Source: Tamarix chinensis
Taxonomy: Eukaryota > Streptophyta > Magnoliopsida > Caryophyllales > Tamaricaceae
Direction of reading: 5' to 3'
Assembly (NCBI GenBank): GCA_030549775.1
Contig: CM060172.1
Span: forward strand, 3,264,123-3,328,122
DNA: 64,000 nucleotides
Both the position numbers and the translations under genes were made by a program. The notes beneath the pieces are model-generated. The model was not told the origin of the DNA and made no database searches. It saw only the letters and a program-made list of their open reading frames with translations. Below, one piece after another: positions 24,280 through 36,699 of the stretch; positions within the stretch are counted from its first letter, which is position 1; each line of letters starts with the position of its first letter.

Positions 24280-25158
24280 TGATATATATCTCCAAAAATT
24301 GTATTTAAATAATTCTATTAATTGTTATAGATTATGTTGTACCTATAATTATTTTTCTTATTGCGTGATTGTTTAGTAAATTAATTCAAAACATGGGAAT
24401 GGATCAAGGAGATTGTTGTAGCTGCTACTAGGAGTGGTTATAGAAATTGTGTTGTATTAATTTGTAGAAAAATTCCATGTGATGCATTCGCCGACATATT
24501 TGGCTAATGGGGATTAAGCTGGTTGTGTAATCTTCCACCCGACCCATATTTATTGGGTTAGTTGGAATGTGGATTACTTAACCCTTGGTAACCATGATTA
24601 GCTATTATATTTTAGCTGATGGGAATTATTTGTAAATCTATTAACCTGGGTTATTATTCATTATAATTATTTTTGTAAGAGTGGACTGTTTCTTTGTCCA
24701 ACCCGTCGATCCATGATGTGTATGTTACTGTTGATCCTTGGGCTGTATTTGGGCTGATTGGTATGAGAAGATGTAGGCCAGCGATCATATACGTTGTATT
24801 TCTTTCTCTTATAATGTATATGCCATATAAAAGGCGTATACACTGGTTGTAGAGGACACTTTTGGTCGAATACAATTGTGATTACATTTTTCTGGAACTC
24901 TCTCTCTCTCTCGACTTCTCTCTCTCGTGATCTCCTCGTTCACAGCTTCTTATCCTTCTTTCTGATTTCTTTCTCGATCTGCTTCTCGATCTTTTCTGTT
25001 CTACAACTTTTGTAGCCGTAAATTCAACTGCGCTCTGAGTTTTCTAATCTTCCTTTGGAGACAATTCCTCAGGCTGATTATATTGGTGAATTGAACCCCG
25101 CGCTCGATTTAATTTTCGATCCGGCGAAATTTCTATGAAACCCGTCCAGGTTTCATCA
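24280..25158 (+). repeat. 3' LTR of the CRM-like element
   Basis: 879 bp, partner of 18162-19043, followed by the TGTTA duplication at 25159-25163. The CT microsatellite is shorter and interrupted here (24898-24928). Confidence 0.95.
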
Positions 25159-25515
25159 TGTTAGGTCTCCTTCTTTTTTGCCTTTATTTTTTTCCCTATC
25201 TACGCCCTTTGACTGCTGCCTCCTTTATCTTGTAAAATTTCTTGACTGCACACCCCTTCTATCATTGTTTCTCTTGGGCCTTTGGTCTAAAAGACCCGAT
25301 TTTTTTCTTTTACATACAAAATAACATTAGAAGAATTAATAATAATCATATAATTTAAACTGATTGATTTTATATCATTTTATCACAAATAATAAAATAT
25401 ATAAGATTATTATCACTTAAATAAAAATTTATAAGTATTCTCATATATTTCTCAAATAAAAGACTAAATATTAAGATTAAAATGGTATAAAATATATAAA
25501 AATATGTAATCATCA

Positions 25516-27890
25516 ATAATCCCACACTTAGCTTCTTACTTGTCCTCAAGCAAGACATGAGTCGAACCAAAGAAAATAATAAAAAATAAACTAGCTAGCA
25601 ACTTTAGTAGGTCTCATGATTACACTAAATATGTGCAACAAGTCCTTTAAACCCCTAGGTCACCCTTAGAGAACTATTAAGGTTTTGTGAGAGTTTCAAA
25701 AAAAATATATCGACAAAATGACACTATTCAAATAGAAAGATAAAAATACACCTAACACCTTTAACCAATTTTGTCTCAAAATCTTTTACTTTTATAACAC
25801 CAAGATTCACAATCAACTAATATTCATCATTATGAGATTTAAAGGCTTAATTTCAATGTATGGTTCTCATATAAACATGACAGATATGGATAGAGTAATA
25901 ATATGGATGAAAATTTACCATTCCCCTTGGTCACATCAAGATCTATCCTCAATACAAAAAGCCTTTATTTTTCTATCTTAGATTCATGGCTACTAATGTA
26001 CAAAAACACTCAGATATGTGAGATAATATGATAAAAATAATAAGCAACTCACATATATCAACAAATATGGCTTAATTTTTTATGGATAAAACCTTATGAA
26101 AAATATCAAACACCTGCCAACTATACAGGACCACACGCTTAATTCTTGTGATTAATATCTATTAGATCAAAGGCTACCCATCTCAAGAATCAAATAGGAC
26201 TTACTTATAGGTTTTAACATGTTTAAGGTATAGAAGGGTACAGAGTATTCTAGGATTGTGGTGATAAAAAGGCCAATAACTAGTGGAACTCTAATAATCA
26301 GATGAAATATAAACATCAACTCCACATCAATGATAATTAATAATGCACACCTCAACCTTAACACCAAACTAGAATAATAAGATAATAAAAAAATTATAAC
26401 ATGAATAATCCTTCTCAAAATCATCTCCATGCCTCCCTTTTTCATTTATGTCATATCATTTTCTTCTTTATTTTATTTTTTTTCCTTTGTTTCCTTTTTT
26501 TTTGAAAAAATAATATTGATGACAACACAATGAATATATATATTATATCTCCACCACCAAACATAACCAAGTCCTTTCTCAACATAAATACATATATTTC
26601 TTCCACATACTATCATATACAAAACCACTCTATGTCCATAATATAATGAATTAATCCCTTTCTACTAGCTTTAGGCAAGGGTAAGGATACAACCCAAGGG
26701 TTTTGGGTAATGAAGAAAAATATATGGTTAAGTACACAAATTAGGACTCAAACTATTTGGTTATGTGGTGAAAAATCTTATGTTGCATTTATCATTTTCT
26801 CAATAAGAGCATATTCTGACTATAAACTTCAACTAGCACAAGAGTATGTTCTAGTAATCTCTAGAGTCCATTATAAGAGCTATGACAAGCTTAAAGAAAT
26901 TAAATGTATACGAGCTTTGCAAAGAAAATTTGAAGCCAAGGCATAAAGATTATTTCATGTCAATTCACTTAGAAAAGAAGGCATATATACCTTAAAATCT
27001 CATAATGGGATGTGATGAATCTCAACATGCCACGTTAGTGGTTAGAAAGCCATTCATCTTATTACTCCATTCATATCTAGACATGTAGATATGTGTTCCC
27101 TATATTAAACTTAACACAAACAATTTCCACCAACTTTATCTTGATTTTATGATCCTCATATAGTTATATTTCAAAGATATAATCATCATTAACTAGTTAA
27201 GGGCTTTTACGACTCTACACACCAAAAGCACATAAAAATACGCATGTTTTTTTTTTGGAAAAACACACTACTACATGTTAGCACATAAAAATTCTCACAC
27301 CCCCACACTTAAATCATACATTATCCTCAATGAGTAGAAAACTAAAGAAACATGTAATTTTTACTATGGAGATATAAAATAAATAAATAAATATATATAT
27401 AAAGGGTAGGAAACTCCTCTATCACATTAGGTTGCCTTCCAATTAGTGCTTGTTTTTTACATCTTCAACCTGACATGATCTCAAATTACTCAGTTATAGT
27501 GGGTGCTTCCTATAATTGCACCTCTTCAACATTATGCTTCATGAATGCCTCATAGTAGGATTTAAGCTTGTGACCATTTACCTTAAATTCATTTCCCATA
27601 TTCCCACTTCTAATCTATATGAAACCATCAAGGACAACATGAGTAACAATAATAGGACCAATCATCTAGAATAAAACTTACCTATGAATAAGTGGAGCCA
27701 ATAATGATAGAATAACACCTTTTGTCCTATAAAAAATAACTTTCCACAATCATATTATCATGAAAAGATTTTGTATTCTCTTTCTATATCATAACACTTT
27801 CAAATGCATCATCCCTTATCTCTTCAAGATCATGAAGTTGTAGCTTCCTATGCATTCAAGTGGAGTCTATGCTCATTTTCAAGTTATTTA
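25516..27890 (-). other. 3' non-pol region of the Athila-type element, with purine tracts
   Basis: On the minus strand this lies between the integrase end and the 3' LTR. It starts with an Athila-like junction motif near 27420-27445 (ATTGGAAGGCAACC). Two similar blocks follow: a TTGAGGATAA...AAGTGTGGGGG block near 27300-27335, and TTGAGGACAAG...AAGTGTGGGA near 25520-25560 just before the LTR. The second is the likely polypurine tract. Some Athila elements carry an envelope-like ORF here. I find only short broken frames and no membrane protein I would defend. A plus-strand ORF at 26710-26946 has no recognisable domain. Confidence 0.6.
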
Positions 27891-27899
27891 GAACCCACC

Positions 27900-28650
27900 A
27901 TGCCTTGCATTCATGCTTCAAAGGTAGATAGCATGGTTTTCCATAAATAAACCAAAAGGGAGACATACCTATGGGAATTTTATAGGGAGTCCTATAAGCC
28001 CACAAAACATCATCCAACCTTTGGCTTCAATCCTTTCTATTTGGGTTCACGATCCTCTCTAGTGTCTTTTTGATTTCTTGGTTTGAGACTTCTGCTTTCC
28101 CTCTAGTTTGAGGGTGATAAGTTATAGAATATTTATGTGCAACCCCATACATGCATAGTAAAGCTTCAATTGTCTTATTGCAAAGGTGTGATCCTCCATC
28201 ACTAATGATCACTCTAGGTATACCATACCTGGAAAAAAATGTGAGATTGGAGGAAGCCTGCAACTACATAAGAATCATTAGTATGGGTGGGAGATTATTC
28301 CACTCATTTTGACACATAATCATCAGCAAAAAAATTTATAGAGATAGCCCTTAGAAGATGGAAATGGACCCCATAAAATTAATGCCCCACACATCAAAAA
28401 TTTCTATAATTATAATAAAGGTTAAGGGCATTTGATCTTTAGGACTAATTTTACCTGATCTTTGGCACCTATCACATCTTATGCAATAAGTGTTAGCATC
28501 TTTAAACAATGTAGGCCAATAAAAACTAACTTCAAGAACCTTAAAAGTGGTCTTTTTAGAACAAAAGTGTCTTCCACAATGCAAAGTATGACAGTGTGAT
28601 AAAGTATGCTCAAATTTGGAATTAGTCACACATCTCCTCATTATACCATC
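27900..28650 (-). pseudogene. Integrase of the Athila-type element
   Basis: Read on the minus strand, 28641-28351 holds the zinc finger region (HCHTLHCGRHFCSKKT, then YWPTLFKDANTYC, then CDRCQRSGKIS) and the core start WGINFMGS, where Asp of the usual WGIDFMGP has become Asn. The segment 28263-28027 continues with YGIPRVIISDGGSHLCN (second catalytic Asp) and YHPQTRGKAEVSNQEIK (catalytic Glu). Farther on lie WAYRTPYKIPIGMSPF and YGKPCYLP, typical of Athila integrase. A short gap with stops separates the two open pieces. The domain is recognisable but would not be active. Confidence 0.9.
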
Positions 28651-28699
28651 AATACCAAATTTTCACAAATAGGGGTCATCACAAATATATTGGCACGAC

Positions 28700-30760
28700 T
28701 CCTTTTTAATCTTAGTTCTCATAGATCGTGGCATGTTAGTAGGTAGCTTATTAGCAAAAAAATAGTTCACAATATTAGTAAAACATGGTGTATTTATTTA
28801 TATCCCCAAGAGCTACTCATTTGGAATATTCTCATTCAATGGTATGGGTTCACCATCTTCAATCATGCAACTTAAATGATTGGTTGTTATGTTCTTGCTC
28901 TTTTTTTTTCCTTAATCTCCATGTCAAAATCTTGTAGCAAGAGAACTCATCTTATCAACTGTGGATTTGCTTTCTCTTTAGATAATAATTACTTCAATGC
29001 TTCATGGTATGTATAAATAATAACTTTAGTTTGCAGTAAATATGATCTAAATTTTTTAAGAGAAAATACGACTGTTAACAGTTCTTTATCAGTAGTGGAG
29101 TAATTTAATTGAGTGTTATTAAGAGTCCTTAAAGCTCCTAACATATAGCTTTTTCTCCTTTCTTTATCCTAATATGACACCAATCACATAGTCAGAGGTA
29201 TCCCACATGATCTCAAATGGTTGTAACCAATATAGAGGTAACATCATAGAGGTAATTGTTAGGAGCTTTTTGAGTTCATGGAATTCTTTTTGACACTCCT
29301 TAATTTAATAAAAAAGACACATCCTTCTACAAATGGCATGTCAATGGTAGTGAAATGCTAGAGAAGTCATTCATGAATTGTCAATAGAAGCCTGCAAGTT
29401 TAAGAAAAGAATGCACCTCTCTCACACAACTGGGAGAGGACAAGTATAGAACAACATCTATTTTATCTTTTTCAACCTCTATCTCCCTATATGAAATAAT
29501 ATAACCAAGTAAAATTCCTTTTTTCACCATAAAATGACATTTTCCCAATTAAGTACAAGGTTAGTTTCTTCTCATTATTTCAAAATTAAAGTTAGATTGT
29601 TAAGGAAAGAATCAAAAGTATTACCAAATATACTAAAATCATCCATAAAAACCTCAATAATCTTCTTAATGAAATAAGAAAAAAAATACTAACCATACAT
29701 ATTTGGAATAACAAGGGTGTTGTGTCGTTTGAAGGGCATGCATTAATAAGCAAATATGCCAAATGGGCATGTAAAGGTCGTCTTCTATTGATCCTCGTCT
29801 TGAGAATTTGGCAATAATAGGAATGATGAACCAATCTCTCAAGTATTTGATCAATAAATTATAATAGGATGGGGTCTTTCCTTATCATGGCATTCAACTT
29901 CCAATAGTCAATGTATACCCAGTGTCCAGTCACTGCCCCTTGTGGGACAAGATCATTCTACTCATTCTTCACTATAGTGACCCTTGAATTTTTGGGTACC
30001 ACCTGAATAGGTGCCACCCATTTAGAATATGAGATTGGGAAGAGAACTCCACAATCTTAAAGCTTTATGATATCCTTTTTTATACTTCCATCATAAGAGG
30101 ATTAATTTTATGTTGAGGTTTTCTAGTTGGCTTAGCTCCTTATTTATGAAGTATATGGTGAACACACATGGTAGGACTTATCCATTTGATGTTTGCTAAC
30201 ATCCATCCAATAGCTATTTTGTGAGCTCTAAGGACTTCCAATATTTTACGCTCTTTCTCCTATGTTAACTTTAAAGATATGATTAGCGGAAAGGTCTCAC
30301 TATCTCCTAAGTATGCATACTTCAAATAATCTAGTAATGACTGGAGCTCTAATGTAGGAGCCCAAATCAAAGAAGTAATAAAATTGTTAGTAGCTAAAGG
30401 AATTAAAAAAAGAGGGGATCCATACCAATATGGAGGGTTTATCTCCGTGTGTGCCATGGTATGCAAAAAATGGTGGGAAAGTATCATCTTTATATTTTCC
30501 AAAGAACTATCTTCCCCTTTCTTATGTAGCCGTAAGATTTTCATAAGAGCGGTTTTCACTAGATCATTCTCATCCTCCTTAATTTAATCATGTGCCAAAG
30601 GGTAAATGGTGTCAAAAGTAAAATAATAATGGTCATCCATGGGGTACCTTATGGCCTCAAAGATGTTGAAGTGATGTGGAAGATTAGGGATGAATAATGT
30701 TCTATAATGCAAGACCTTTATTTAGGCATCACAAGTTGCAAAATGATTCCAAGAAGATGA
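28700..30760 (-). pseudogene. Reverse transcriptase and RNase H of the Athila-type element
   Basis: The minus-strand frame resumes at about 30700 with HFNIFEAIRYP, following a protease end on the far side of the nested Ty3 element. RT blocks include the PLFLIP and IGWMLANIKWISPTMCVHHI region near 30200, the catalytic FMDD motif (29638-29649) within EVFMDDFSIFG, and LVLNW..KCHFMV near 29540. The RNase H part around 29150-28950 is badly broken. Many stops occur, so it is a pseudogene although the FMDD signature survives. Downstream is the integrase. Confidence 0.85.
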
Positions 30761-30765
30761 ATATG

Positions 30766-31340
30766 TGTTGATTTTTATTGGTTGATTTGTTTTACTTTGG
30801 TAGCATGATATTTATCTAATCCAAGATTAAATAAATTCAATAGAGAAATCACTTATTTTCTCTAAATAATAATTTGTAACTTGTCAAAAAACTTTTACTT
30901 GAAGAAGAAGAGAAGAAGAGGCTCAAATTGCTCTCTAGTTGTCGATTTTCTCATTCATTAGTTGTTCTCCATTACAATGTACAACACCCTATATCTATAT
31001 ATACACAAATATGCCTTAGTTTACTCCTTATTAATCAAGCCCATATAGCCAAACCTAATTAACAAAGATCAACTATATGCATGCCTATAATACATATATA
31101 GTGATTATAATGAAAAATTATAAACATTACAAAGTATACAGTAAAATAACAAAGCTACACAAAACTTTAAGTACTTAATACATTGAATATTCATATGTAA
31201 TCAAGATTTGTGTCTTTTAGCCTTTTCTTCCATGTAACTTTGTAATCCTTGTAATGTCATTATCTTGTACACTAGATATCTTTGATGGGTTTATCTTCTT
31301 GTAGACACATATAATACCTATAAGAGTTACTTAACAAAAG
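30766..31340 (-). repeat. Probable 3' LTR of the second Ty3 element
   Basis: On the minus strand the sequence ends ACCAATAAAAATCAACA at 30766, next to resumed Athila sequence. It contains a TATA-like 'gtatatatagatata' near 31000 and a purine-rich GAAGAAGAGAAGAAGAGG tract (plus-strand view, 30901-30920). The start near 31340 is an estimate. No second copy exists in the window. Confidence 0.5.
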
Positions 31341-31397
31341 ATTAGAAGTATTAGGTTCTTTAGGAATGATTAGTACCATATTTAAGTATGCTAATTC

Positions 31398-34300
31398 TTA
31401 TTGTTCAACATAAGAAGAGTAAGATTGAGACACTTTTGCATCACTATCCCCTTGTATAGAAGAAATTATCCTCAAATTAGCATCACTATAGTAAGGAGAC
31501 AAATCATTAATATTGAAAGTTCTAGAAACTCCTCTATAGTGTTTGGATAATTCTAATTCATATGCATTATTTCCAAATTTTTGTAAGATTTTAAATAGTC
31601 CATCAGATCTTAACATAAGTTTGTTTTTTCTTAAGTGTAACCAAACCAAATCTCCTGTTGAATTCAAATTTAAATTTCTTGAGTTTGGTATTTGGCATTA
31701 GAATTCTCAATCTTGTTTTTAGTTTGTTCATGAATTTTTTTTAAAGAATTCAATTCTTTCTTTAGCATCATAATTCTTAATATCTCCTTTTCTTAATGAA
31801 AATATATCAACCCATCTTCAAAGGGACTCGAATGAGTTGAACTAGAATGAATCCTATTATAAGCAAATTTGTTATGTGCCAGTTTTATATCCTAATCCCT
31901 TGTACTTTAATTGAATAATCATCATAGTAAAGTTCCTAAAGTTCTATTCATCACTTTGGTTTAACCATCCATTTGTAGATGATGAAAAGTACTAAACAAC
32001 AACTTAGCCCTTAACATATACCAAAGTGTATTCTAAAATTAGCTCAAAAATTTTACATCTTTATCTGACACTATACTTTTAGAAACTCCATGTAACCTTA
32101 TTATCTCTTTGAAATATAATTAGTTACATGAGTTGCATTATTTGTTTTATTACAAGGTATGAAATGCTTCATTTAAAAAAACCTATATACTACCACTAGA
32201 ATAGAATCCTTTCCCCTTTTTAGCCTTGGTAAATCAAATATAAAGTCCATACTAACACTCTTCCATGGTTGAATAGAAACTGATAAAGGAGTATACAAAC
32301 CTTTATGGAAGAAACTTTTACTTTTTGGACAAATTACACATCTTCTAATAATAGCTCAAACTAATTTGATCATTAGTGGCTAGTAGATTTTTTTTTTTGT
32401 AATATTTTCGTGGTTTTATGAACACCAAAATTATCAGCTATACCCCCTCATGTACTTCCTTAACAACTAAATTACGTACTCTAGAACGAGGCATACACAA
32501 ATTATTAAGTTTGAAAAGAAAGTCATCTTGTAGCACATAATCACCACAACTATTATTCTTTTTGCATATATTATAGATTTAAAAAATAATCTCCATCTTT
32601 TGCATATAATTCCTTCAATATTTCAAAACCTAATAATTTATCATCCAACATAAAAATTATCATAGATCTTCTATATGAAGCACTAGCCATGATATTTTCT
32701 TTACCATTGAAATGTTTGATAGAAAACATGAAGGATTATAAGAAATAAATCCATTTGGCATATCTAGGACTAATTTTCTTTTTTCCATATAAATATTTTA
32801 AACTTTCATTATCTAAATGCAAAAAAAAATGGCTTAAGTATCAAATAATGACTCCATATTTCTAGAATTCTTACGATGACATAGAATTCTTTATCATCTA
32901 TTGAATAATTCAATTTCATCCATTTAATTTATCACTAATGAATGTAATGTCTCATTTTTCTTATGAGATTGCACCTCTTATCACTACCTTACTAACATTA
33001 CATGTAACTTCAAATAATTTATCAAAGTCAGATAAAGATAATATTAATGTATGACATAACTTGTCCTTTAAATTCTAAAAGGCTTTAGTTGTATCCTCAC
33101 ACAATTTTAATTCTCCTTTCTTTATGAGATGTGTTATTGGCACAAAAATATTTGAAAAATCTTTGATGAATCTTCTATAAAAACTTGATAGACTATGAAA
33201 ATTCCTCACCTTATGAATATATTTAGGTATTGGCCAATCTTGAATAGCTTAAATCTTTGTTATAACTTCACTACTCATAATATATTCGAGGAAAATAATA
33301 ATTAAAATCATAAAATCACATTTCTCTATTTTTCCATAGATTTTAGTTTCCTTGGTTTATCAAATAATCTCCTTACATGAATAAGGTGACCATGGCCATT
33401 TTTACTATACACAAGTATATCGTTTAAGCATACCACAATGAAAACTTAAATAAATTGTCAAATAACTTCATTCATTAGTCTCATAAATGAAGTAGGTGCA
33501 TTACATAAACCAAAAGGCATCCTAGTCCATTTAAAAAGATAATATTTTATTTTGAATGTAGTTTTTCATTCATCGCCTTCTCTTATTTTCATTTGATGAT
33601 ATCTAGTCATTAGGTCAATCTTATAAAATACTTACACTCCAAATAATTCATCTAGCATGTAATCTAATATTGGCATAGAAAATCTATATTTGATACTTAT
33701 AATATTCACTGCACTAGAGTTAATACACATGTGCCACATACCATATTTTTTAGGAACAAGTAATGTAGACACAAAACATATACTCATGCTTCCTCTCACA
33801 TAACCCTTTCATATGAGTTCTTGTATTTGTCTCTATGATTCCTTTACCTCTCTCAGATTACATTGATATGCAGATCGATTAGGTAAAGACACACCAGGCA
33901 TTAAATATATAACATGTTCTATTTCTATTTTATGTAGTAATCCAGGTGGTAAGTCATCAGAAAACACATCATAATACTCATTAATAAGCTTATATAATTG
34001 AGGATTATGGTTATTTTCCTCTCCTTGTAGCGATTCTTTGATAATAATTGCATAACAACTACCTTCTTCTTTAATACATTCTGCCATAACTTTCTCATGC
34101 AAAAATAAACTCTTTTTATTCTTGATTATGTTCTTATTATCATAATTATAAGGTTTATTTTTATACCTTTTCTTATCCTTATCAACTAGATATTAATTAG
34201 TCATACCATTATAAATAGAATTTCCCTCATATTTCCATGGTCTACCTAATAAGAGTCCACATACATCCATAGACAAAACATCATATAGTGCATTGTCATG

Positions 34301-34690
34301 ATAATTACCAATTCAAAATGAGATTAGGATTTTCTTTGTTACCTTGACTAATTTTATCTTGTTTAAAAAATTAAAGAGAATAAGTCTTTAGATGTGGTGT
34401 TGTCTTCAATCCCAAATATTTCACCATTCTCTCTTTAGATGCATTAGTATAAGATCCACTATCAATGATAACTTAACACACTATGTCTCCCACTTTTCCT
34501 TCAGTTTTAAATATCTTTTATTTTTTATTAGGCTTGTCACTAGCTTGGACTTGAATTACTCTTTCTAATATATAACAAGCATTTTTATCTTCCTTTGAAT
34601 CACTAGAAATTTATTTAATAGGCCTAAATTTAGGGTCCTTTTCACAAGTATCCATAGCTTCAATTTCTTGTATGGACAATACTCATTAGT
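31398..34690 (-). pseudogene. pol of the second Ty3 element (PR-RT-RH-INT)
   Basis: The protease shows IIDSGSYTNAS near 34440-34480. RT begins with the open piece 34102-33833 (YYDVFSDDLPPG, then PGVSLPNRSAYQ) and continues past YRFSMPILDYMLDEL near 33670 and [16 protein letters not shown] near 33500. The active-site block reads VVCLNDILVYSKN near 33436-33405, so the usual YxDD has become CLND with the first Asp replaced by Asn. RNase H and integrase follow in broken frames. The C-terminal tail is open at 31667-31398 (GDLVWLHLRKNKLM, then GNNAYELEL, then FNINDLSPYY). Multiple stops and frameshifts make it inactive. Confidence 0.82.
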
Positions 34691-34885
34691 TGGGACATTC
34701 ATGAGCAAAGTGTCCAAATCCCCAGCATTTAAAAAATTTTCTTATAGAGACCTCATTGACCTTATTCTTGCCTTTATCTTCTCGAGTATATCATTGCTTC
34801 TAATTAACACTTGTGGACTTTGAAGTACTCATTCCATACTTTGTAGTTTGAGTATTTGAGTAGTAATTTATAGATGAAGTACTTT

Positions 34886-35941
34886 TGATGCGGGAGAAAA
34901 CACTCAAGAATTGGATTTCATAATTATAGAACCAATTATACTTCATTTGAAAATTGTCCCATAAATTTGAAGGCCAACGGATGGTTATGTTGCTCAAAAC
35001 GTAACAAACACGTAACTAAATGTCTATGTGCATGTGCATGGAATGAAATGAGGGAGTAACCATATGCATTAGGAGTATATTAGAGGATTTTTGAGAATTA
35101 TTATGTGATTTAGCTAATTTATTAATTAAGTAATAAAGTAAGAGAATAAAGTTAGCATAAAATAGCATAGAGTTAGCATAAAGGTAGCATAATGTCTTTC
35201 GGCTTGAAATATTTTGGAATATGGTTTAGCTAGTGGTAGAGAGGTTATATTATTCATTAATATTGAGCATATTGGATGTATGATGATAATTAAGAATTAA
35301 ATTGAAGTTGAAGATCGACATTGAATGAATTCTGTGTGAATTTAAGCTTAAGCAAATCAAATTTGTGTGAATGGTTTGGCTTGAAAGTTTTAATCTCTTC
35401 ATTTGTGTGAATTAGAGATTAATCAATATCCTTTATACTATTATTAATCTATTTTTTTCCTACCCTAATTACCATCAAATTCCTACTCTATTTTATGGTT
35501 AAACCAAACCCTAAATCGGTATATAAATTCAAAGCCCTAAACCATTCATTTGAAACCTTAAACCATCCATACCAACCAAACATGACCTATTTCTCTCTTT
35601 TTGAACCAAAACCTAACCCTAACCCTAACCCTAACCCTAAACCATGATTCCAGCCTACATCCAAACCCTAACTTTTGACACTAAGAATCATCCTCAATCG
35701 GTCATCAAATGCATAAAATACTTAGTGTGTTACACTTGAACCATCATCATTATTAAACCCTCATCACTGAATCACCATTATCACTCTTCTACCATAATTC
35801 AAACCACCATCATCCTATCTACATCAATTTTGAAGCTTTAGTCTTCTAACTCACCATAACCAAGCCTTTATCATCTTATCCAAACTTTATTCAAACTATT
35901 AGTTCCACATAATTGAAGATTAAACCCTCCTACACACATCA
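34886..35941. mobile_element. Solo LTR with ACTTT target duplication
   Basis: 1056 bp starting TGATGCGGGAGAAAAC and ending CTACACACATCA. It is flanked by perfect 5-bp ACTTT duplications (34881-34885 and 35942-35946). It sits inside gag of the second Ty3 element, and the reading frame resumes on both sides. No coding region lies within it. Its family and orientation are not known to me. It holds a short telomere-like CCCTAA array. Confidence 0.88.
35612..35643. repeat. Short (CCCTAA)n telomere-like array
   Basis: Four perfect CCCTAA units (35617-35640), with partial units on each side. The unit is six bases, not the seven-base CCCTAAA of most plant telomeres. It lies inside a solo LTR in CCCTAA-biased sequence, so chance expansion is a good alternative to a telomeric origin. 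Confidence 0.85.
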
Positions 35942-36289
35942 ACTTTACTTGGCATGAGGCTTAGTGGACTTGATTTTATTTTCAAATTTTAAACATAGCT
36001 GAATAATATCATCAAGAGAATGACATAGATAAGTTTTAACTTTGTCTTGAATCATCATGTTAAGGTTGTATATAAATTCAGCATATGTTTGTTCCTTTTT
36101 CTTATGGATATCACATATAAGTGCTAATCATTCAAACTATCTAACATATTCTTTAACACTTAGAAGTCCTTGTCTAAGAGTATTAAATCTAATATAATTA
36201 TCTTGCTCATACTCTTTGAATATAAATTTCTTCCTTATATACTTCTTAATTTTATCCCTATATTTGATTTTTGATTTTCCTTTTCTTCC

Positions 36290-36690
36290 CTAAGTAATTT
36301 TCAAATTGTCATACCATACCCTAGAAAAATTCTTTGTGAAAGTGGTTCTTATGAGCGGTCTTCCGAAGAGGAACATCATTAGACTTAAGATACTTTCATC
36401 CATATATGAAATATATAAGTTTGCCAAAAATATAATTGTACGAACCTACACAAGGACATATTCTACAAGCCCCTTGTGGAATACATTAGAACGATCAGCA
36501 AGTTAAATCATAAAATTATCTTTCTTAATCCCTCCTAAATATAAAGATGTATAAATAGAATATTTCATGACATTAATAGATTCACCTAGGTCAGGCATTC
36601 AAACCTATCATTACCAATTATACATGGAACAGTGAAGCTTCCAAGATCTTCACACTTTGGGGGTAACTTCAGTTGTATGACAGTAGATAG
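36290..36690 (-). pseudogene. Aspartic protease region of the Athila-type element
   Basis: Minus-strand blocks in order are PPKCEDLGSFTVPCIIG near 36640, GLN/DLG-like ESINVMKYSIY near 36570, a DRS-like stretch near 36490, LANLYISYMDES near 36420, and LFGRPLIRTTFTKNF near 36350. This order matches the Athila protease domain. Frames shift several times. The nested Ty3 element begins at about 36290, and the matching downstream Athila sequence (NIFEAIRYP) resumes near 30700. This gives a good internal boundary for the insertion. Confidence 0.78.
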
Positions 36691-36699
36691 TTGGTCATT

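Larger units (their letters stand above)
18162..25158 (+). mobile_element. Complete 7.0 kb Ty3 LTR retrotransposon, chromovirus/CRM-like
   Basis: LTRs of 882 and 879 bp (18162-19043, 24280-25158) start TGATATATATCTCC and end GGTTTCATCA. They are flanked by the perfect duplication TGTTA (18157-18161, 25159-25163). A PBS for initiator tRNA-Met follows the 5' LTR and a purine tract precedes the 3' LTR. The coding order is gag, zinc knuckle, protease, RT, RNase H, integrase, which defines Ty3. There is no ordinary chromodomain. The frame ends at the PPT in a FNVVDLSSF...EEGND pattern that I associate with the CRM lineage, from memory. By eye I count about 55-60 mismatches between the LTRs (6-7%), fewer than between the Athila LTRs, as expected for a younger insertion. 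Stops and an RT deletion make it non-functional. Confidence 0.95.
16753..25515 (-). repeat. 3' LTR of the Athila-type element, split by a Ty3 insertion
   Basis: LTR sequence lies at 16753-18156 and 25164-25515, about 1.75 kb. On the minus strand it starts TGATGATTACATATT at 25515 and ends GGCCACACCA at 16753. The same landmarks are found in the partner LTR (38724-40395), with many substitutions and small indels. The CRM-like element entered the pyrimidine-rich part and duplicated TGTTA. Confidence 0.85.
30766..36290 (-). mobile_element. Second nested Ty3 retrotransposon, 5'-truncated
   Basis: This minus-strand element lies between the protease and RT parts of the Athila-type element. It has gag (36290-34690), a CCHC knuckle, protease, RT, RNase H and integrase (ending near 31398), then an LTR-like region to 30766. 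Its proteins resemble those of the element at 18162-25158 (shared VPNR.AYR-like, FGL.NAP.SFMRLM and GDLVW.HLRK blocks), so both belong to related lineages. The gag N-terminus, PBS and 5' LTR are missing at the 36290 end. A solo LTR at 34886-35941 interrupts its gag. No target duplication could be confirmed because of the truncation. Confidence 0.75.
34690..36290 (-). pseudogene. gag of the second Ty3 element, split by a solo LTR
   Basis: Minus-strand frame from about 36250 reads RKKFIFKEYEQDNYIRFNTLRQG, then LALICDIHKKKEQ, then DDIIQLCLKFENKIKST near 35960. The LTR at 34886-35941 interrupts it. Removing that LTR and one ACTTT brings the frame back to STSSINYYSNTQTTKYG (34880-34800). A zinc knuckle CWGFGHFAHEC follows near 34690-34735. 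The N-terminal third is missing. The restored frame across the insertion independently confirms the LTR boundaries. Confidence 0.82.

Noticed and set aside
26710..26946. 78-codon plus-strand ORF within the Athila 3' region
   Set aside because: Antisense to the host element, with no recognisable domain. Length is within chance for this AT content.
25516..27890. Possible envelope-like gene in the Athila 3' region
   Set aside because: Only short broken frames and no signal peptide or membrane segment that could be defended.
34800..34997. ORF starting inside the solo LTR and running into gag
   Set aside because: Its first half is LTR sequence. Only the part below 34885 is true gag.
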